Of a stretch of DNA of 64,000 nucleotides, positions 1 through 8,744 are shown one piece after another. Location: contig NZ_CP049303.1 in NCBI RefSeq assembly GCF_019443985.1, forward strand, positions 1,984,001 through 2,048,000, in the 5' to 3' direction. The translations under genes were made by a program, and so were the position numbers. The notes beneath the pieces are model-generated. The model did not search any database, was not told the origin of the DNA, and worked only from the letters and a program-made list of their open reading frames with translations. Positions within the stretch are counted from its first letter, which is position 1, and the number at the start of each line of letters is the position of its first letter. This DNA comes from Liquorilactobacillus hordei DSM 19519. GTDB lineage: Bacteria > Bacillota > Bacilli > Lactobacillales > Lactobacillaceae.

Positions 1-2040
1 CTACGTCTTTATCCACTTTATTACTACTTGGCACTCCCCTCACAGCTAATTAACGGAGGTAATCGTAATTTTTATTTCTGGAGTGCTTTGGGATTTGCCA
101 GCATTAGCTTCTTTTCAATTATTTTTATCCTTATTAAAATCAAAAAATATCCGCTTTTGGGAACAAGTTTTATTCTAGGATTAATCATGTTGTTATTCCC
201 ACAATTTGGCGCATTATTTAATGGCTTAACTTCTCCTTCCAATCGTTGGACATTAATGTTATCACTACCAATTGCACTTTCAGTTTGTATATTAATTGAA
301 CAACTCCCTAAACTGACACATAAGGTAAGATTGGCTTTAACTTATTGTCTTACAATATATAGTTGCTGGATTTTTTTAACTTATTTCTTTCAAAATGATG
401 AAAAACTTTTTATTCCAATGGCCTTTTTATTCATTGGTTATGGTTTCTTAATCTACCACTCCAGTGGAACAAAGAATCATTCTAATTATGCCTTTTTAGC
501 CTTAATTATATGTAATGTTATTTTCAACGCTATTTATTTTGAAGCTCCCTATAATGGTGGCTATTCAAACGAAATGCTACCTCTCAAAAGCTTTGAGAAA
601 CTTGTTAAAACACGATATGCTGGATTAGATAAGGATGTAAAATCATCTAATTCCTACCGGGTTTCAACTACTAGTCAAAATTATAATTTGGGTAATAGTT
701 TCCATATGTATAATGCACAACCTAACAAACTAAACTCGATTACTTCCTACTATTCGTTGCAAAATGTCAATATTGGTAATTTTGCTCAAAAAATGCAGAA
801 TTCACAATATGAAGCAAATATTCCTATTAGTCAATTTAGTGATCGAACAGTTTTAAACAATTTTCTAGGCGTTAAATATATCTTTAACCAAATCAATCAA
901 AAAAATTCTACTAAAATTCCGGCGAATTACTTGGCTGAAAAAGCATCTACTCGCTTGACAAGTGGAAGTAATAATCAATCTGGTGTTGACACTCAAACTG
1001 TTCGCTATAAAACCAATCAAGCTTTCCCACTCATTTATTGGCAAGATACAGTCATTAATTCCCAACAATTAAAATCAATGACAACAACTGCTAGGGAACG
1101 TGCACTCGCATCTGGTGTATACGTAAACAATTCGATAGCTAAACACTACAGTAAAACTAAATTATCAACTGACACCCAAACAATCAAATATTATATTGTT
1201 TCAAGTCGTGGTAACATTGTAGACACATCGAGCCTTGAACACTTGGATAGTACGGAAACCTATAAAATTATCTTAAAGAATCCAGAAAACTATGAAAATA
1301 GCGAATTGCATATTGAATTAAACAATATCAAATATCAGCAATTGTCGCTAAAAAAACAGATTCAGCTTGAGCAAAATAAGCAGGCCACACTGACTTCAAA
1401 TGGCATTATTACTAACGATGACAGTTATAACTATTATCGTTATCTGCGGTACCATATTCTAAATGGTTCACCTGATAACAGCTTTAGTATTAGTGTTTCT
1501 TCGAATTTAGGGACAGAAAGTATTACACAGCCCAAGCAATCGGAGCTGTCATTTTATAAAACTGTAAAGTCAGGTGTTCTTAATCTAGGATACTTTACCT
1601 CAACTCCTAAATATCTCACTTTGACACCTTCAAAATTGGGAATATACAAGTTTCAGCTCCAAATTGTTGCTGAAAAATTAGGGAAAAACTATAATCGTGA
1701 AGTTACAAAGATCCAAAAAAATCGCTTGAAATCGATGAAATTCTCCCAGAACAATATTACTGGGAAGATTAAAACGGTTAAGAAGGGCATTTTAACTTCT
1801 TCAATTCCATTTTCTGAAGGTTGGAAAATTTATGACAATGGAAAAAAATTAAAAACGATTAAGACTAATACCGGCTTTTTGGGGACTCAGCTTCAAGCTG
1901 GCTCCCATGATATTCATCTAATTTACTCTACTCCTGGATTGAAGACTGGTAAAATAATATCAATACTCGGTATTATTTTGACAATCGTATTCGCATTTTT
2001 ACTTTTTTTAATTAATAAATTTTTCCATAAAAACAACTGA
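1..2040 (+). CDS. YfhO-family membrane glycosyltransferase-like protein (5' end outside window)
   Basis: The reading frame is open from base 1 with no stop and no convincing ribosome site before a TTG at 28, so this is the C-terminal part (about 679 residues) of a larger protein. The first third is hydrophobic, with several membrane segments. The middle is a Ser/Thr/Asn-rich extracellular-type domain, and one last hydrophobic helix precedes a basic tail (FLINKFFHKNN). This layout matches YfhO-family proteins (GT-C fold), which decorate lipoteichoic or wall glycopolymers outside the membrane in Firmicutes. The assignment is by overall architecture and recognisable sequence style. The donor and acceptor cannot be read. 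The next gene follows after 19 bases and is probably co-transcribed. Confidence 0.75.
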   Translation, partial: LRLYPLYYYLALPSQLINGGNRNFYFWSALGFASISFFSIIFILIKIKKYPLLGTSFILGLIMLLFPQFGALFNGLTSPSNRWTLMLSLPIALSVCILIEQLPKLTHKVRLALTYCLTIYSCWIFLTYFFQNDEKLFIPMAFLFIGYGFLIYHSSGTKNHSNYAFLALIICNVIFNAIYFEAPYNGGYSNEMLPLKSFEKLVKTRYAGLDKDVKSSNSYRVSTTSQNYNLGNSFHMYNAQPNKLNSITSYYSLQNVNIGNFAQKMQNSQYEANIPISQFSDRTVLNNFLGVKYIFNQINQKNSTKIPANYLAEKASTRLTSGSNNQSGVDTQTVRYKTNQAFPLIYWQDTVINSQQLKSMTTTARERALASGVYVNNSIAKHYSKTKLSTDTQTIKYYIVSSRGNIVDTSSLEHLDSTETYKIILKNPENYENSELHIELNNIKYQQLSLKKQIQLEQNKQATLTSNGIITNDDSYNYYRYLRYHILNGSPDNSFSISVSSNLGTESITQPKQSELSFYKTVKSGVLNLGYFTSTPKYLTLTPSKLGIYKFQLQIVAEKLGKNYNREVTKIQKNRLKSMKFSQNNITGKIKTVKKGILTSSIPFSEGWKIYDNGKKLKTIKTNTGFLGTQLQAGSHDIHLIYSTPGLKTGKIISILGIILTIVFAFLLFLINKFFHKNN

Positions 2041-2059
2041 GTAAAGGAGCTTTCATATT

Positions 2060-2992
2060 ATGAATAAATTATTGCTATTAGGCGACCTAGTTCCACAAGC
2101 TAAACAAAAAATCTTAGATTTGGGCTATAATTTTGATGTTCTGTCAGATGCACAATCATTCGCACAGCTTTCACCACAAGATTTTCCAGAATACGAAGGC
2201 ATAATTGTTCGCAATATTGAACCTGTTGATCCTAGATTCATTACCGAATTACCGAATTTAAAAATTATTGCTCGCAATGGAGCTGGGACTGACAATGTGC
2301 CAATTGAATTGGCGACAAATTCAAATATTTGGGTTTCTAATACTCCTGGTGCAAATGCTCAGGCAGTAGCCGAACATGCCTTAGCACTCGTAATGTATCT
2401 TCTAAAAGACTTCGGCAACAACAAGATGGCAAAAAAAACGGATTTATCGAAGGCTGTAGGCGCTGAATTACATGGAAAAACAGTCGGTGTTGTTGGTTGG
2501 GGGTTCATTGGTAAAAAATTTGCTGAAATAATGTCTGTATTAGGTGCAAATGTTATTTTCTACAATCGTTCAAAAAGAACTACAGACTTTGCCAAACAAG
2601 TTGAGTTAGATGAACTATTTTCAACAAGTGACATTATTTCACTTCATATCCCTGTAACAGCTGATACGAAATATCTAGTTACTAGTGAACTAATTAGAAA
2701 AACAAAGAAACAACCTATTCTGATTAATACAAGCCGCGGTGAGCTAGTTAAAAATTCAGTCTTACTAAACGGACTTCAAGAGGGATTATTAAAGGCCGTG
2801 GGATTAGATGTTTATGATAATGATGAAACTTCACTTGAAGAATTAATTGCTAATCCCAGTGTAATTATTACAAACCATTCTGCTGCCTTAACTACAGAAA
2901 GTCTTGAAGCAATGGCATTTGGAGCTATCGAAAATGTTGATGCTGCCATTAAGCAAGGAAAACCATTAAATCCAATTAATGCATTAAATTAG
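2060..2992 (+). CDS. D-2-hydroxyacid dehydrogenase (phosphoglycerate dehydrogenase-like)
   Basis: 310 residues. It is a NAD-dependent D-2-hydroxyacid dehydrogenase that interconverts 2-oxoacids and D-2-hydroxyacids. A Rossmann motif GWGFIG lies at 146-151. The catalytic triad of the family is visible: Arg226 (NTSRG), Glu256 (DNDET) and His273 (TNHSA, where most SerA proteins have PHIGA). The ACT domain of true SerA is absent, so a role in serine synthesis is unproven; a 2-oxoacid reductase is equally possible. The ATG is preceded by AAAGGAG at good spacing. It sits 19 bases after yfhO and is closed by the 3011-3066 hairpin. A paralogue lies at 41858-42769. Confidence 0.82.
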   Translation: MNKLLLLGDLVPQAKQKILDLGYNFDVLSDAQSFAQLSPQDFPEYEGIIVRNIEPVDPRFITELPNLKIIARNGAGTDNVPIELATNSNIWVSNTPGANAQAVAEHALALVMYLLKDFGNNKMAKKTDLSKAVGAELHGKTVGVVGWGFIGKKFAEIMSVLGANVIFYNRSKRTTDFAKQVELDELFSTSDIISLHIPVTADTKYLVTSELIRKTKKQPILINTSRGELVKNSVLLNGLQEGLLKAVGLDVYDNDETSLEELIANPSVIITNHSAALTTESLEAMAFGAIENVDAAIKQGKPLNPINALN

Positions 2993-3010
2993 AACATGTT
3001 CTTCTGAAGT

Positions 3011-3066
3011 AATAAGTAACGGAGGGGAAAGGCCGAATATTTGGCCTTTCCCCTCCGTTACTTATT
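3011..3066. terminator. 24-bp perfect inverted repeat between convergent genes
   Basis: The left arm 3011-3034 and right arm 3043-3066 are exact reverse complements (24 bp) around an 8-base loop, GAATATTT. It lies between the convergent hydroxyacid dehydrogenase (+) and the yktB-like gene (-), so it can serve as a bidirectional terminator. Neither side has a classical long T tract right after the stem, and the stem is unusually long. The arms carry GGAGGGGAAAGG and its complement. Confidence 0.7.
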
Positions 3067-3083
3067 GCTCTATATATTACCTT

Positions 3084-3698
3084 CTAATCTTTAACTGCAC
3101 CAATGGCTTCTTGATAAATAGGAATTAGTTTTGCAAAAACAGTATCCGATTCAAGCAAAAACTCCTCATTTGTCTTTTTTTTAAAGAATTCTTTTGGGAA
3201 AACTTTTCCAATCTGAAATTCACCTTTTTTTACATTCTTCCATCGCTGCAAGTCTCTAATTATATCCGTAGCACCAACTTTTTCTGTCTTTGTAATAGTA
3301 TGGTCGAGCGACACATCAAAATCTGCTGGAATAGTTAATATTTTCTTTGGATTTTTAATAAATGTAGCAGCCATTTTCTCTTCTCCTTTGGGATTATCAA
3401 TAAATGATAACCACAGTGCAAGGTAGTCTTTGTTGACTGCTATTTGAAAATGAGGTCCCATCTTATAACCCCTTTTTTGTTGACTAAATGCACACCATGT
3501 TATTTCTGGTGCATATTTTGTTCTTCTACGATGCTGTGCCACATGTGCATAAAATTTCTGATTACACTTTGATTCAAGAAAAAGAACTAATTGTTCCCCA
3601 AAAATTTCAAATTCTGGCTGTACAGTTTCTCTGATTGCCTTCATTCTTTCATCAAGTCCTTGTACTAAGAATACATTGAAAAATTCCTCTGATATCAT
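3084..3698 (-). CDS. yktB: UPF0637 / DUF1054 protein (YktB-like)
   Basis: 204 residues, the usual length for the YktB (DUF1054) family, which is common in Firmicutes and has no established function. Family features are the start with a Phe-rich helix and FLVQGLDERM, and the central GYKMGPHFQI followed by a phenylalanine/tryptophan-rich region. No signal peptide or membrane segment is seen, so it is expected to be cytoplasmic. The start is supported by AAGAGG upstream of the ATG at 3698. It follows the ABC exporter genes after 27 bases and may be the last gene of that unit, though nothing visible ties it to transport. Confidence 0.8.
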   Translation of the reverse strand: MISEEFFNVFLVQGLDERMKAIRETVQPEFEIFGEQLVLFLESKCNQKFYAHVAQHRRRTKYAPEITWCAFSQQKRGYKMGPHFQIAVNKDYLALWLSFIDNPKGEEKMAATFIKNPKKILTIPADFDVSLDHTITKTEKVGATDIIRDLQRWKNVKKGEFQIGKVFPKEFFKKKTNEEFLLESDTVFAKLIPIYQEAIGAVKD

Positions 3699-3725
3699 GT
3701 ATATCTACCTCTTATTTACAGTAAT

Positions 3726-5507
3726 CTATTCAAACACCATTTGGTTAACATACAAATTATAATAAAAACCTTTATCTTTTAGTAATTTCTGATGATTTCC
3801 ACGTTCTATTACTACACCATCTTTTAGAACAATAATCTCATCTGCTTCCACAATCGTTTTGAGTCGATGAGCAATAACGAAACTTGTCCTTCCGGCGATC
3901 ACATTATCCATTGCTTTTTTTATTTTTTCCTCTGTAACCATGTCAACATTTGAAGTTGCCTCATCTAGAATTAAAAAACTCGGATCAGTTAACAAAGTTC
4001 TAGCAATACTGAGTAATTGTTTTTGTCCAACAGATAATATTGAATTTTCATCATCAACTTTAGTTTCATATTTATCTGGTAAGCTTTCAATATAGTCATT
4101 AATGTGTGCTTGTTTTGCAGCAGCAATCATCTGTTCATCGGTTGCTTCTGGTAATCCAAACTTGATATTGTCCGCAATTGTGCCTGAAAACATAACTGAA
4201 TCTTGTAATACAATTCCAACATTTTTACGCAAAGAATGCAGTTCAAAATCTTTTACATCCGTTCCATCAAATAAAACTTCACCATTTGTTACATCATAGA
4301 AGCGATTCAATAAGTTCATGACCGTTGTTTTACCTGAGCCAGTTGGTCCAACCAATGCAACCATTTTACCTTTTTTCACATCAATATCAATTCCATGCAG
4401 AATTTCTTTTCCTTTACTATATTCAAAATGAACATTCTTTAATTCAACGCCCTCATCAACCTTCAAAAGTTGATGCCCGTTTTTGTTCATCTGTTCTTCA
4501 GGCTGTCTTAGCACCGTAACCAATCTTTTGGCCCCTGTCATCGCCAACTGCAACATAGAATACATAGATGTAATCTGCGTAATTGGTTGGAAGTATTGTT
4601 GTGAATACTGCACAAAAGTAACTACCAATCCAAGTCCAACTGCTTTACCCACATCTCCATTAATCACCATCCAAGACCCATAGGCTATGACAATTGCTAA
4701 GTTAAGCAGTGACAGTCCTTGCATCAATGGAAAAAGCATTCCTGAATATAACTGCCCTTTAAATGTTGATTTTCGCACACGCTCATTTAAAACTTTAAAA
4801 TTTTCAACGGACTTTTCCTGAAGACCATTCGTAATAATTATCTTCTCACCATTAATTTGTTCATTAATATATCCATTTAATTTACTAATTTCATTTTGCT
4901 GATTATCAATATGATATCTTGCCTTTCTAATAATCAAAAAGGCAATTAAGATTACGAATGGGGTTGAAGCAACTGTTGCTACTGCTAGTTTTAAATTCAA
5001 TGAGAACATCATCCAGATAACACCTATATAGAGAACTATCTGTGAGATCAATTCAAAAATTGCTTGATTCATCGCATTGAAAATATTATCTAGATCAGAC
5101 GTAAATAACGATAAAATCTTACCATCTTGGTGTCTATCAAAGTAACTAACTGTCATTTTTTGCAACTTTCCAAACAACCCACGTTGCATCTTATTGGTTG
5201 ATAAGGCATTTATTCGTGAAACTAGCAGGCTTGAAATTAACATTGTACATACTGACAGGAGATAAAATCCAAGTATCATCCAAAGAGCATTGTGAAAACT
5301 AGCCAAAGAAGCACTATGTCGCGTTGCTGGATTCATATAAGCTACTAGATATTTACTAAGACTTGTCATCGATTTTCCAAGATAAATTGGTGCTTTTATC
5401 TGCGCCCAAGTGGAAATTATAGTTAGCCCCACGACAAAGAGTAATCCTTTCCAATAAGGTTTTAAATAATGTTTGAAGTATGCAATTGATAACTTAAAAT
5501 CCTTCAT
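3726..5507 (-). CDS. ABC multidrug exporter subunit with the consensus catalytic site
   Basis: 593 residues: a six-helix exporter membrane domain (about 1-330), then an ATPase domain. Walker A GPTGSGKTT is near 387 and Walker B FLILDEATS near 511, with the catalytic Glu present. The switch His (IAHR) is near 547. Its signature motif is degenerate (LSVGQ instead of LSGGQ). That complements its partner, which has a good signature but lacks the Glu and His. The pair therefore forms one active and one degenerate ATP site, as in LmrCD, BmrCD and TM287/288 heterodimers. The start overlaps the partner's stop by one base (TAATG), implying translational coupling and fixed stoichiometry. Substrate is unknown: drugs, peptides or lipids are all possible. 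Confidence 0.88.
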   Translation of the reverse strand: MKDFKLSIAYFKHYLKPYWKGLLFVVGLTIISTWAQIKAPIYLGKSMTSLSKYLVAYMNPATRHSASLASFHNALWMILGFYLLSVCTMLISSLLVSRINALSTNKMQRGLFGKLQKMTVSYFDRHQDGKILSLFTSDLDNIFNAMNQAIFELISQIVLYIGVIWMMFSLNLKLAVATVASTPFVILIAFLIIRKARYHIDNQQNEISKLNGYINEQINGEKIIITNGLQEKSVENFKVLNERVRKSTFKGQLYSGMLFPLMQGLSLLNLAIVIAYGSWMVINGDVGKAVGLGLVVTFVQYSQQYFQPITQITSMYSMLQLAMTGAKRLVTVLRQPEEQMNKNGHQLLKVDEGVELKNVHFEYSKGKEILHGIDIDVKKGKMVALVGPTGSGKTTVMNLLNRFYDVTNGEVLFDGTDVKDFELHSLRKNVGIVLQDSVMFSGTIADNIKFGLPEATDEQMIAAAKQAHINDYIESLPDKYETKVDDENSILSVGQKQLLSIARTLLTDPSFLILDEATSNVDMVTEEKIKKAMDNVIAGRTSFVIAHRLKTIVEADEIIVLKDGVVIERGNHQKLLKDKGFYYNLYVNQMVFE

Positions 5508-7231
5508 TATGCTTGCCCTCCTGTCCGTGAAAGTTGTGCGGCATATATCTCTTGATAGATTGGTGAACTCTCTAATAATTCCTTATGTGTTCCCATACCC
5601 ACTAACTCACCATTATCTAGCACCAAAATTGTATCTGCCTTTATTACTGAAGATATTTTTTCAGCAATCATAAATACGGTTGTCATTTTCATTTCACTCT
5701 CAAGTCCTTGTTGGACTAATTTTTCAGACTTGGCATCTAATGCAGACGTTGAATCATCAAGAATTAATATCTTGGGTTTACCAATAATCCCTCTAGCAAT
5801 TGATAATCGTTGCTTTTGACCACCAGAAAAATTAGCTGAACGTTCTTCGACACGATGTTTTACACCATCTTCATATTTATCAACGAATTCCTTAGCCTGA
5901 GCTACATCCAATGCCCATTCCATTTCTTCGTTCGTCGCGTCAGATTTACCTTGTTTCAAGTTATCCTCAATTGTGCCAGAAAAAAGAACCGCTTTTTGCA
6001 ATACAAAACTAACTGTTGCGCGCAAAGTCGCCGCAGTAATTGACTGTAATTTTTTTCCACCAATCTTAACATTTCCTCTTGTTGGATCATATAATCTCGC
6101 AATCAATTGGGCTAAAGTTGTCTTTCCTGATCCAGTAGAACCAACAATTCCCACAAAACTTCCTTCTTTGACTTTAAAGGAAATATCTTTCAAAGAATCT
6201 TCACTAGCATTTGGATATGCAAAACTAACATTTTCAAATTCAACATTTGAAGCCAAAATATTCTCGCCTGCATTATCATTAAATTCAACATCAGGTTTAG
6301 TTTCCATTACTTCTTTGACACGTTTTAGTGAAATCATCCCTCTAGATGCCATAGTCATTGTCATTGCTCCAATTATAATAGCAAACATTAATTGCATTAA
6401 ATATGAGATAAAGGAAGCAATTGCCGCTAAATCATTTGGATGGCTTATAATTTTTGCCCCAATAAAATAAACCGACAGTAAAATCATTATATTCGAAATT
6501 AACATAAATGCTGGAATCAATAGCGAAAATAAATAACCAATCGTCAAATTCAAATTTTTCAACTCATCTGCCGTTGCTGCAAATTTTTTAGTCTCATTTT
6601 CTTCCTGATTAAATGATTTAATAACTCGAATTCCTTGCATTGACTCCTTTGCAACAGTGTTCATTCGATCTAACCATTTCTGAAATCTTGCAAATAAGTC
6701 ACCCATATGCGAGAAAACAGATCCAGTTAAAGCTAATATCAAGACAATCATTAAAATCTCAATCCACCACAATCTAGGAATTGTAATGATTCCTAGAATA
6801 AAGGCTCCTATAAAAAGCAAAGGGATTCGCAACAACTGTGTCAATATTGTCATTACCAAATTCAGAATCTGATTCATATCATTAATTAAACGTACAACTA
6901 GACTCCCAGCTGAAAACTTTTCGATGTTTCCAAACGAAAAGCCTTGAATCTTAGTGTATAAATCTGCTCTTAAATCCGTCGTAACTGACTGTGCTACTTT
7001 AGCAGAAAAAAAGGTACTTGCAATTCCTGCAATGATACCGATTACTGCTAGAACAATCAATTGAACTCCATAATCATAAACTTCGTTGCGATTATTTGCG
7101 ATAATTGCCTTCATAATTGTCTGTAAGAGTTTTGGTTGCCACAAGGTACTGCCAGCAAGTATAATCACCGAAATAATGGCTCCAATTATTGATAAATAAT
7201 TATTTTTCAAATAGGGTTTTAAAATTTCCAT
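5507..7231 (-). CDS. ABC multidrug exporter subunit with degenerate ATP site
   Basis: About 574 residues from the ATG at 7231. That start is preferred over the GTG at 7243, which overlaps the AGGAG ribosome site. It has a six-helix exporter domain followed by an ATPase. Walker A GSTGSGKTT and signature FSGGQKQR are intact. Walker B reads ILILDDSTS, with Asp instead of the catalytic Glu, and the switch-loop His is replaced (IAEK). These are hallmark substitutions of the non-catalytic half of heterodimeric exporters. It is co-transcribed with the preceding LiaF-like gene (about 26 bases) and coupled to the next subunit by a one-base overlap. Confidence 0.88.
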   Translation of the reverse strand: MEILKPYLKNNYLSIIGAIISVIILAGSTLWQPKLLQTIMKAIIANNRNEVYDYGVQLIVLAVIGIIAGIASTFFSAKVAQSVTTDLRADLYTKIQGFSFGNIEKFSAGSLVVRLINDMNQILNLVMTILTQLLRIPLLFIGAFILGIITIPRLWWIEILMIVLILALTGSVFSHMGDLFARFQKWLDRMNTVAKESMQGIRVIKSFNQEENETKKFAATADELKNLNLTIGYLFSLLIPAFMLISNIMILLSVYFIGAKIISHPNDLAAIASFISYLMQLMFAIIIGAMTMTMASRGMISLKRVKEVMETKPDVEFNDNAGENILASNVEFENVSFAYPNASEDSLKDISFKVKEGSFVGIVGSTGSGKTTLAQLIARLYDPTRGNVKIGGKKLQSITAATLRATVSFVLQKAVLFSGTIEDNLKQGKSDATNEEMEWALDVAQAKEFVDKYEDGVKHRVEERSANFSGGQKQRLSIARGIIGKPKILILDDSTSALDAKSEKLVQQGLESEMKMTTVFMIAEKISSVIKADTILVLDNGELVGMGTHKELLESSPIYQEIYAAQLSRTGGQA

Positions 7232-7257
7232 ATAAACTTTCACTCCTAAAATAGTTA

Positions 7258-7959
7258 TTAAATGTATCTAATCTTTAATTCTGATAAATTCAGATTTCCA
7301 TTGATATAAACTTTCTTCTCAAAAACATTTTCCTCTTCCTGTCCAGTATTGACTTCACTAAAAACACTATTGATATTAACAAAAACTTTCCATTCCCTAG
7401 GGAAGAATAACATTATTTCACTTAATGAACCATTAATAAATATATTTGCCTCATCATTTTGAAGTTCAACATTGTCAAAATATATTTTTAAAGATGCAAA
7501 TCTTGCATTAATAGCAACCCGTTCCAGATTACTTGCTTTTACATACCTGACACTACTAGACATACTCTCATTAATTTTTATTTTTTTTTCAGAAGTATCT
7601 GTCTCAAACGAACTTATTTTGTGTTTCCAATTCCAGTCCCACTTCTTATTCCTACCAAAAGATTTAAAAATCATTGACAGCCCTACACTTACCAAACCGG
7701 CAACTAAAATAATCGTCCAAGTTCCTAGCGCCTGAACACCCAGTTCTTTAGCATACAATATTACCAAAAAGGCTATGGAAAAAACAGTTTGTGAGATTCT
7801 TCTATATCCAATCCCTTGTGCCAATAAAAATACAAATAAAACTGTAAGTACGATTGTCCAAAACTTAAAATGAAAACTAATAATCTCTAACTTAGTTGAA
7901 ACAAGTAGTGTCGCAAATATCAAAATTAAAATTCCTAAAAAAAATCGTTTTGTTTTCAT
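7258..7959 (-). CDS. LiaF-like membrane protein (LiaI-LiaF transmembrane region plus DUF2154-type C domain)
   Basis: 233 residues. About four hydrophobic segments fill residues 5-105. A soluble C-terminal domain of short beta strands follows (INARFASLKIYFDN, INGSLSEIMLFFP), the repetitive strand pattern of the cell-wall-active antibiotic response LiaF family. In bacilli LiaF restrains the LiaRS envelope-stress system. In lactobacilli similar proteins are encoded beside LytTR regulators, as here: the LytTR reading frame ends 3 bases upstream. The start ATG at 7959 has AGGGAAG before it. The inferred role is sensing or buffering envelope stress for the ABC exporter downstream. Confidence 0.72.
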   Translation of the reverse strand: MKTKRFFLGILILIFATLLVSTKLEIISFHFKFWTIVLTVLFVFLLAQGIGYRRISQTVFSIAFLVILYAKELGVQALGTWTIILVAGLVSVGLSMIFKSFGRNKKWDWNWKHKISSFETDTSEKKIKINESMSSSVRYVKASNLERVAINARFASLKIYFDNVELQNDEANIFINGSLSEIMLFFPREWKVFVNINSVFSEVNTGQEEENVFEKKVYINGNLNLSELKIRYI

Positions 7960-7962
7960 ATC

Positions 7963-8411
7963 TTATTCTTCCCTGCTTTCTAATCTTCTTTTTGTATCTT
8001 TAACATATCTTCGTGAAACATATACTTGTTTATAGGATTCATGAAAAGCAATCAAATTACCTGTTAAACTGCGTGTTAAAGTGTACACTGCATCTAAATT
8101 AATAATTGTTGATTTAGAGACTCTCATGAAGTTTTGTGGCAATAACTTTTCAAGTTCATACAACCTTAAATGCGTCTCAAATAAATCGTTCTTTGTGTGT
8201 GCATTAACAATTCTGTCATCATTTTCAAAAAAAGGATACTTGCACTGCTTATGTAAAATTCCGTTGCTCCTTGAAACAACTTAATTTTCTTATTAATTAT
8301 TTTTCTTAAAATCTCTTCATACAATTTTTTAATATCGTTAGTTTGCTCAGCTGCCCGAATGACCACTTCAGTTTCTTTAACTTCATTGTCAATTTCTACT
8401 CTAATCTTCAT
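7963..8411 (-). pseudogene. LytTR-family DNA-binding regulator, frameshifted in a 7-T tract
   Basis: Two frames together make one typical LytTR regulator of about 149 residues. The first runs from the ATG at 8411 (MKIRVEIDNE, with GAAGGG upstream) to a stop at 8166-8168. The second continues in the -1 frame through ENDDRIVNAHTKNDLF into the DNA-binding core (NFMRVSKSTIINLD, YVSRRYVKDTKR) and ends at 7963. The break is in seven T residues (8227-8233, A on the plus strand). One additional T would restore the full protein. The sequence reads C CTT TTT TTG A, so it contains a T TTT TTG -1 slippery heptamer. Mutation, phase variation, programmed frameshifting and sequencing error are all possible. 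Confidence 0.8.
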
Positions 8412-8744
8412 AAGAATCTTTACCCTTCGAATTAAGTACATCATATGTTTTTAAAAAGGTAAACTGATTTTACACAAGCGGTCGTTTTTTATGTTTAAAG
8501 TGCTTATTTTAATAAAATCGGATTTAATTTCTTTCTCTCACATTTTTCTTATTTATAATTTTTCTTAAGCATTTGTGATTAAATTAACTTTTAAAAATGA
8601 AAATAATTTACTATCCAAGTATACATTTTCCATTATAAATGCTAATTTAAAAGAAAAAAATAGCTTGTAATTATTCTCACATATGAGTACAATTAATCCT
8701 GTTGTTTATTTTTGATATTTTTTTCACAATTAGGAGGTTTTTAA
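8412..8744. other. AT-rich divergent intergenic region
   Basis: This 333-base stretch separates the LytTR module (minus) from the glycerate operon (plus). It holds the promoter for the latter (8665-8693) and must hold the minus-strand promoter of the regulator operon, for which I see no convincing -35/-10 pair. No open reading frame, hairpin terminator or recognisable riboswitch was found. Confidence 0.6.
8665..8693 (+). promoter_or_regulatory. Sigma-A type promoter of the glycerate operon
   Basis: TTGTAA (8665-8670) and TACAAT (8688-8693) are separated by 17 bases, each one mismatch from or close to consensus. Transcription would start near 8700, giving a leader of about 45 bases to the ATG at 8745, which carries AGGAGG. 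Confidence 0.6.

Noticed and set aside
3011..3066. CRISPR or repeat array seed
   Set aside because: It is a single inverted repeat with no direct-repeat/spacer periodicity. No CRISPR-like array or cas gene exists in the window.
5973..6470. 165-residue open frame on the plus strand
   Set aside because: It is antisense to the ABC exporter gene, has no ribosome site and its sequence is the complement of the conserved ATPase region.
8166..8444. Independent 92-residue gene
   Set aside because: Its C-terminal 20 residues are the out-of-frame reading of conserved LytTR sequence; it is the first half of the frameshifted regulator.
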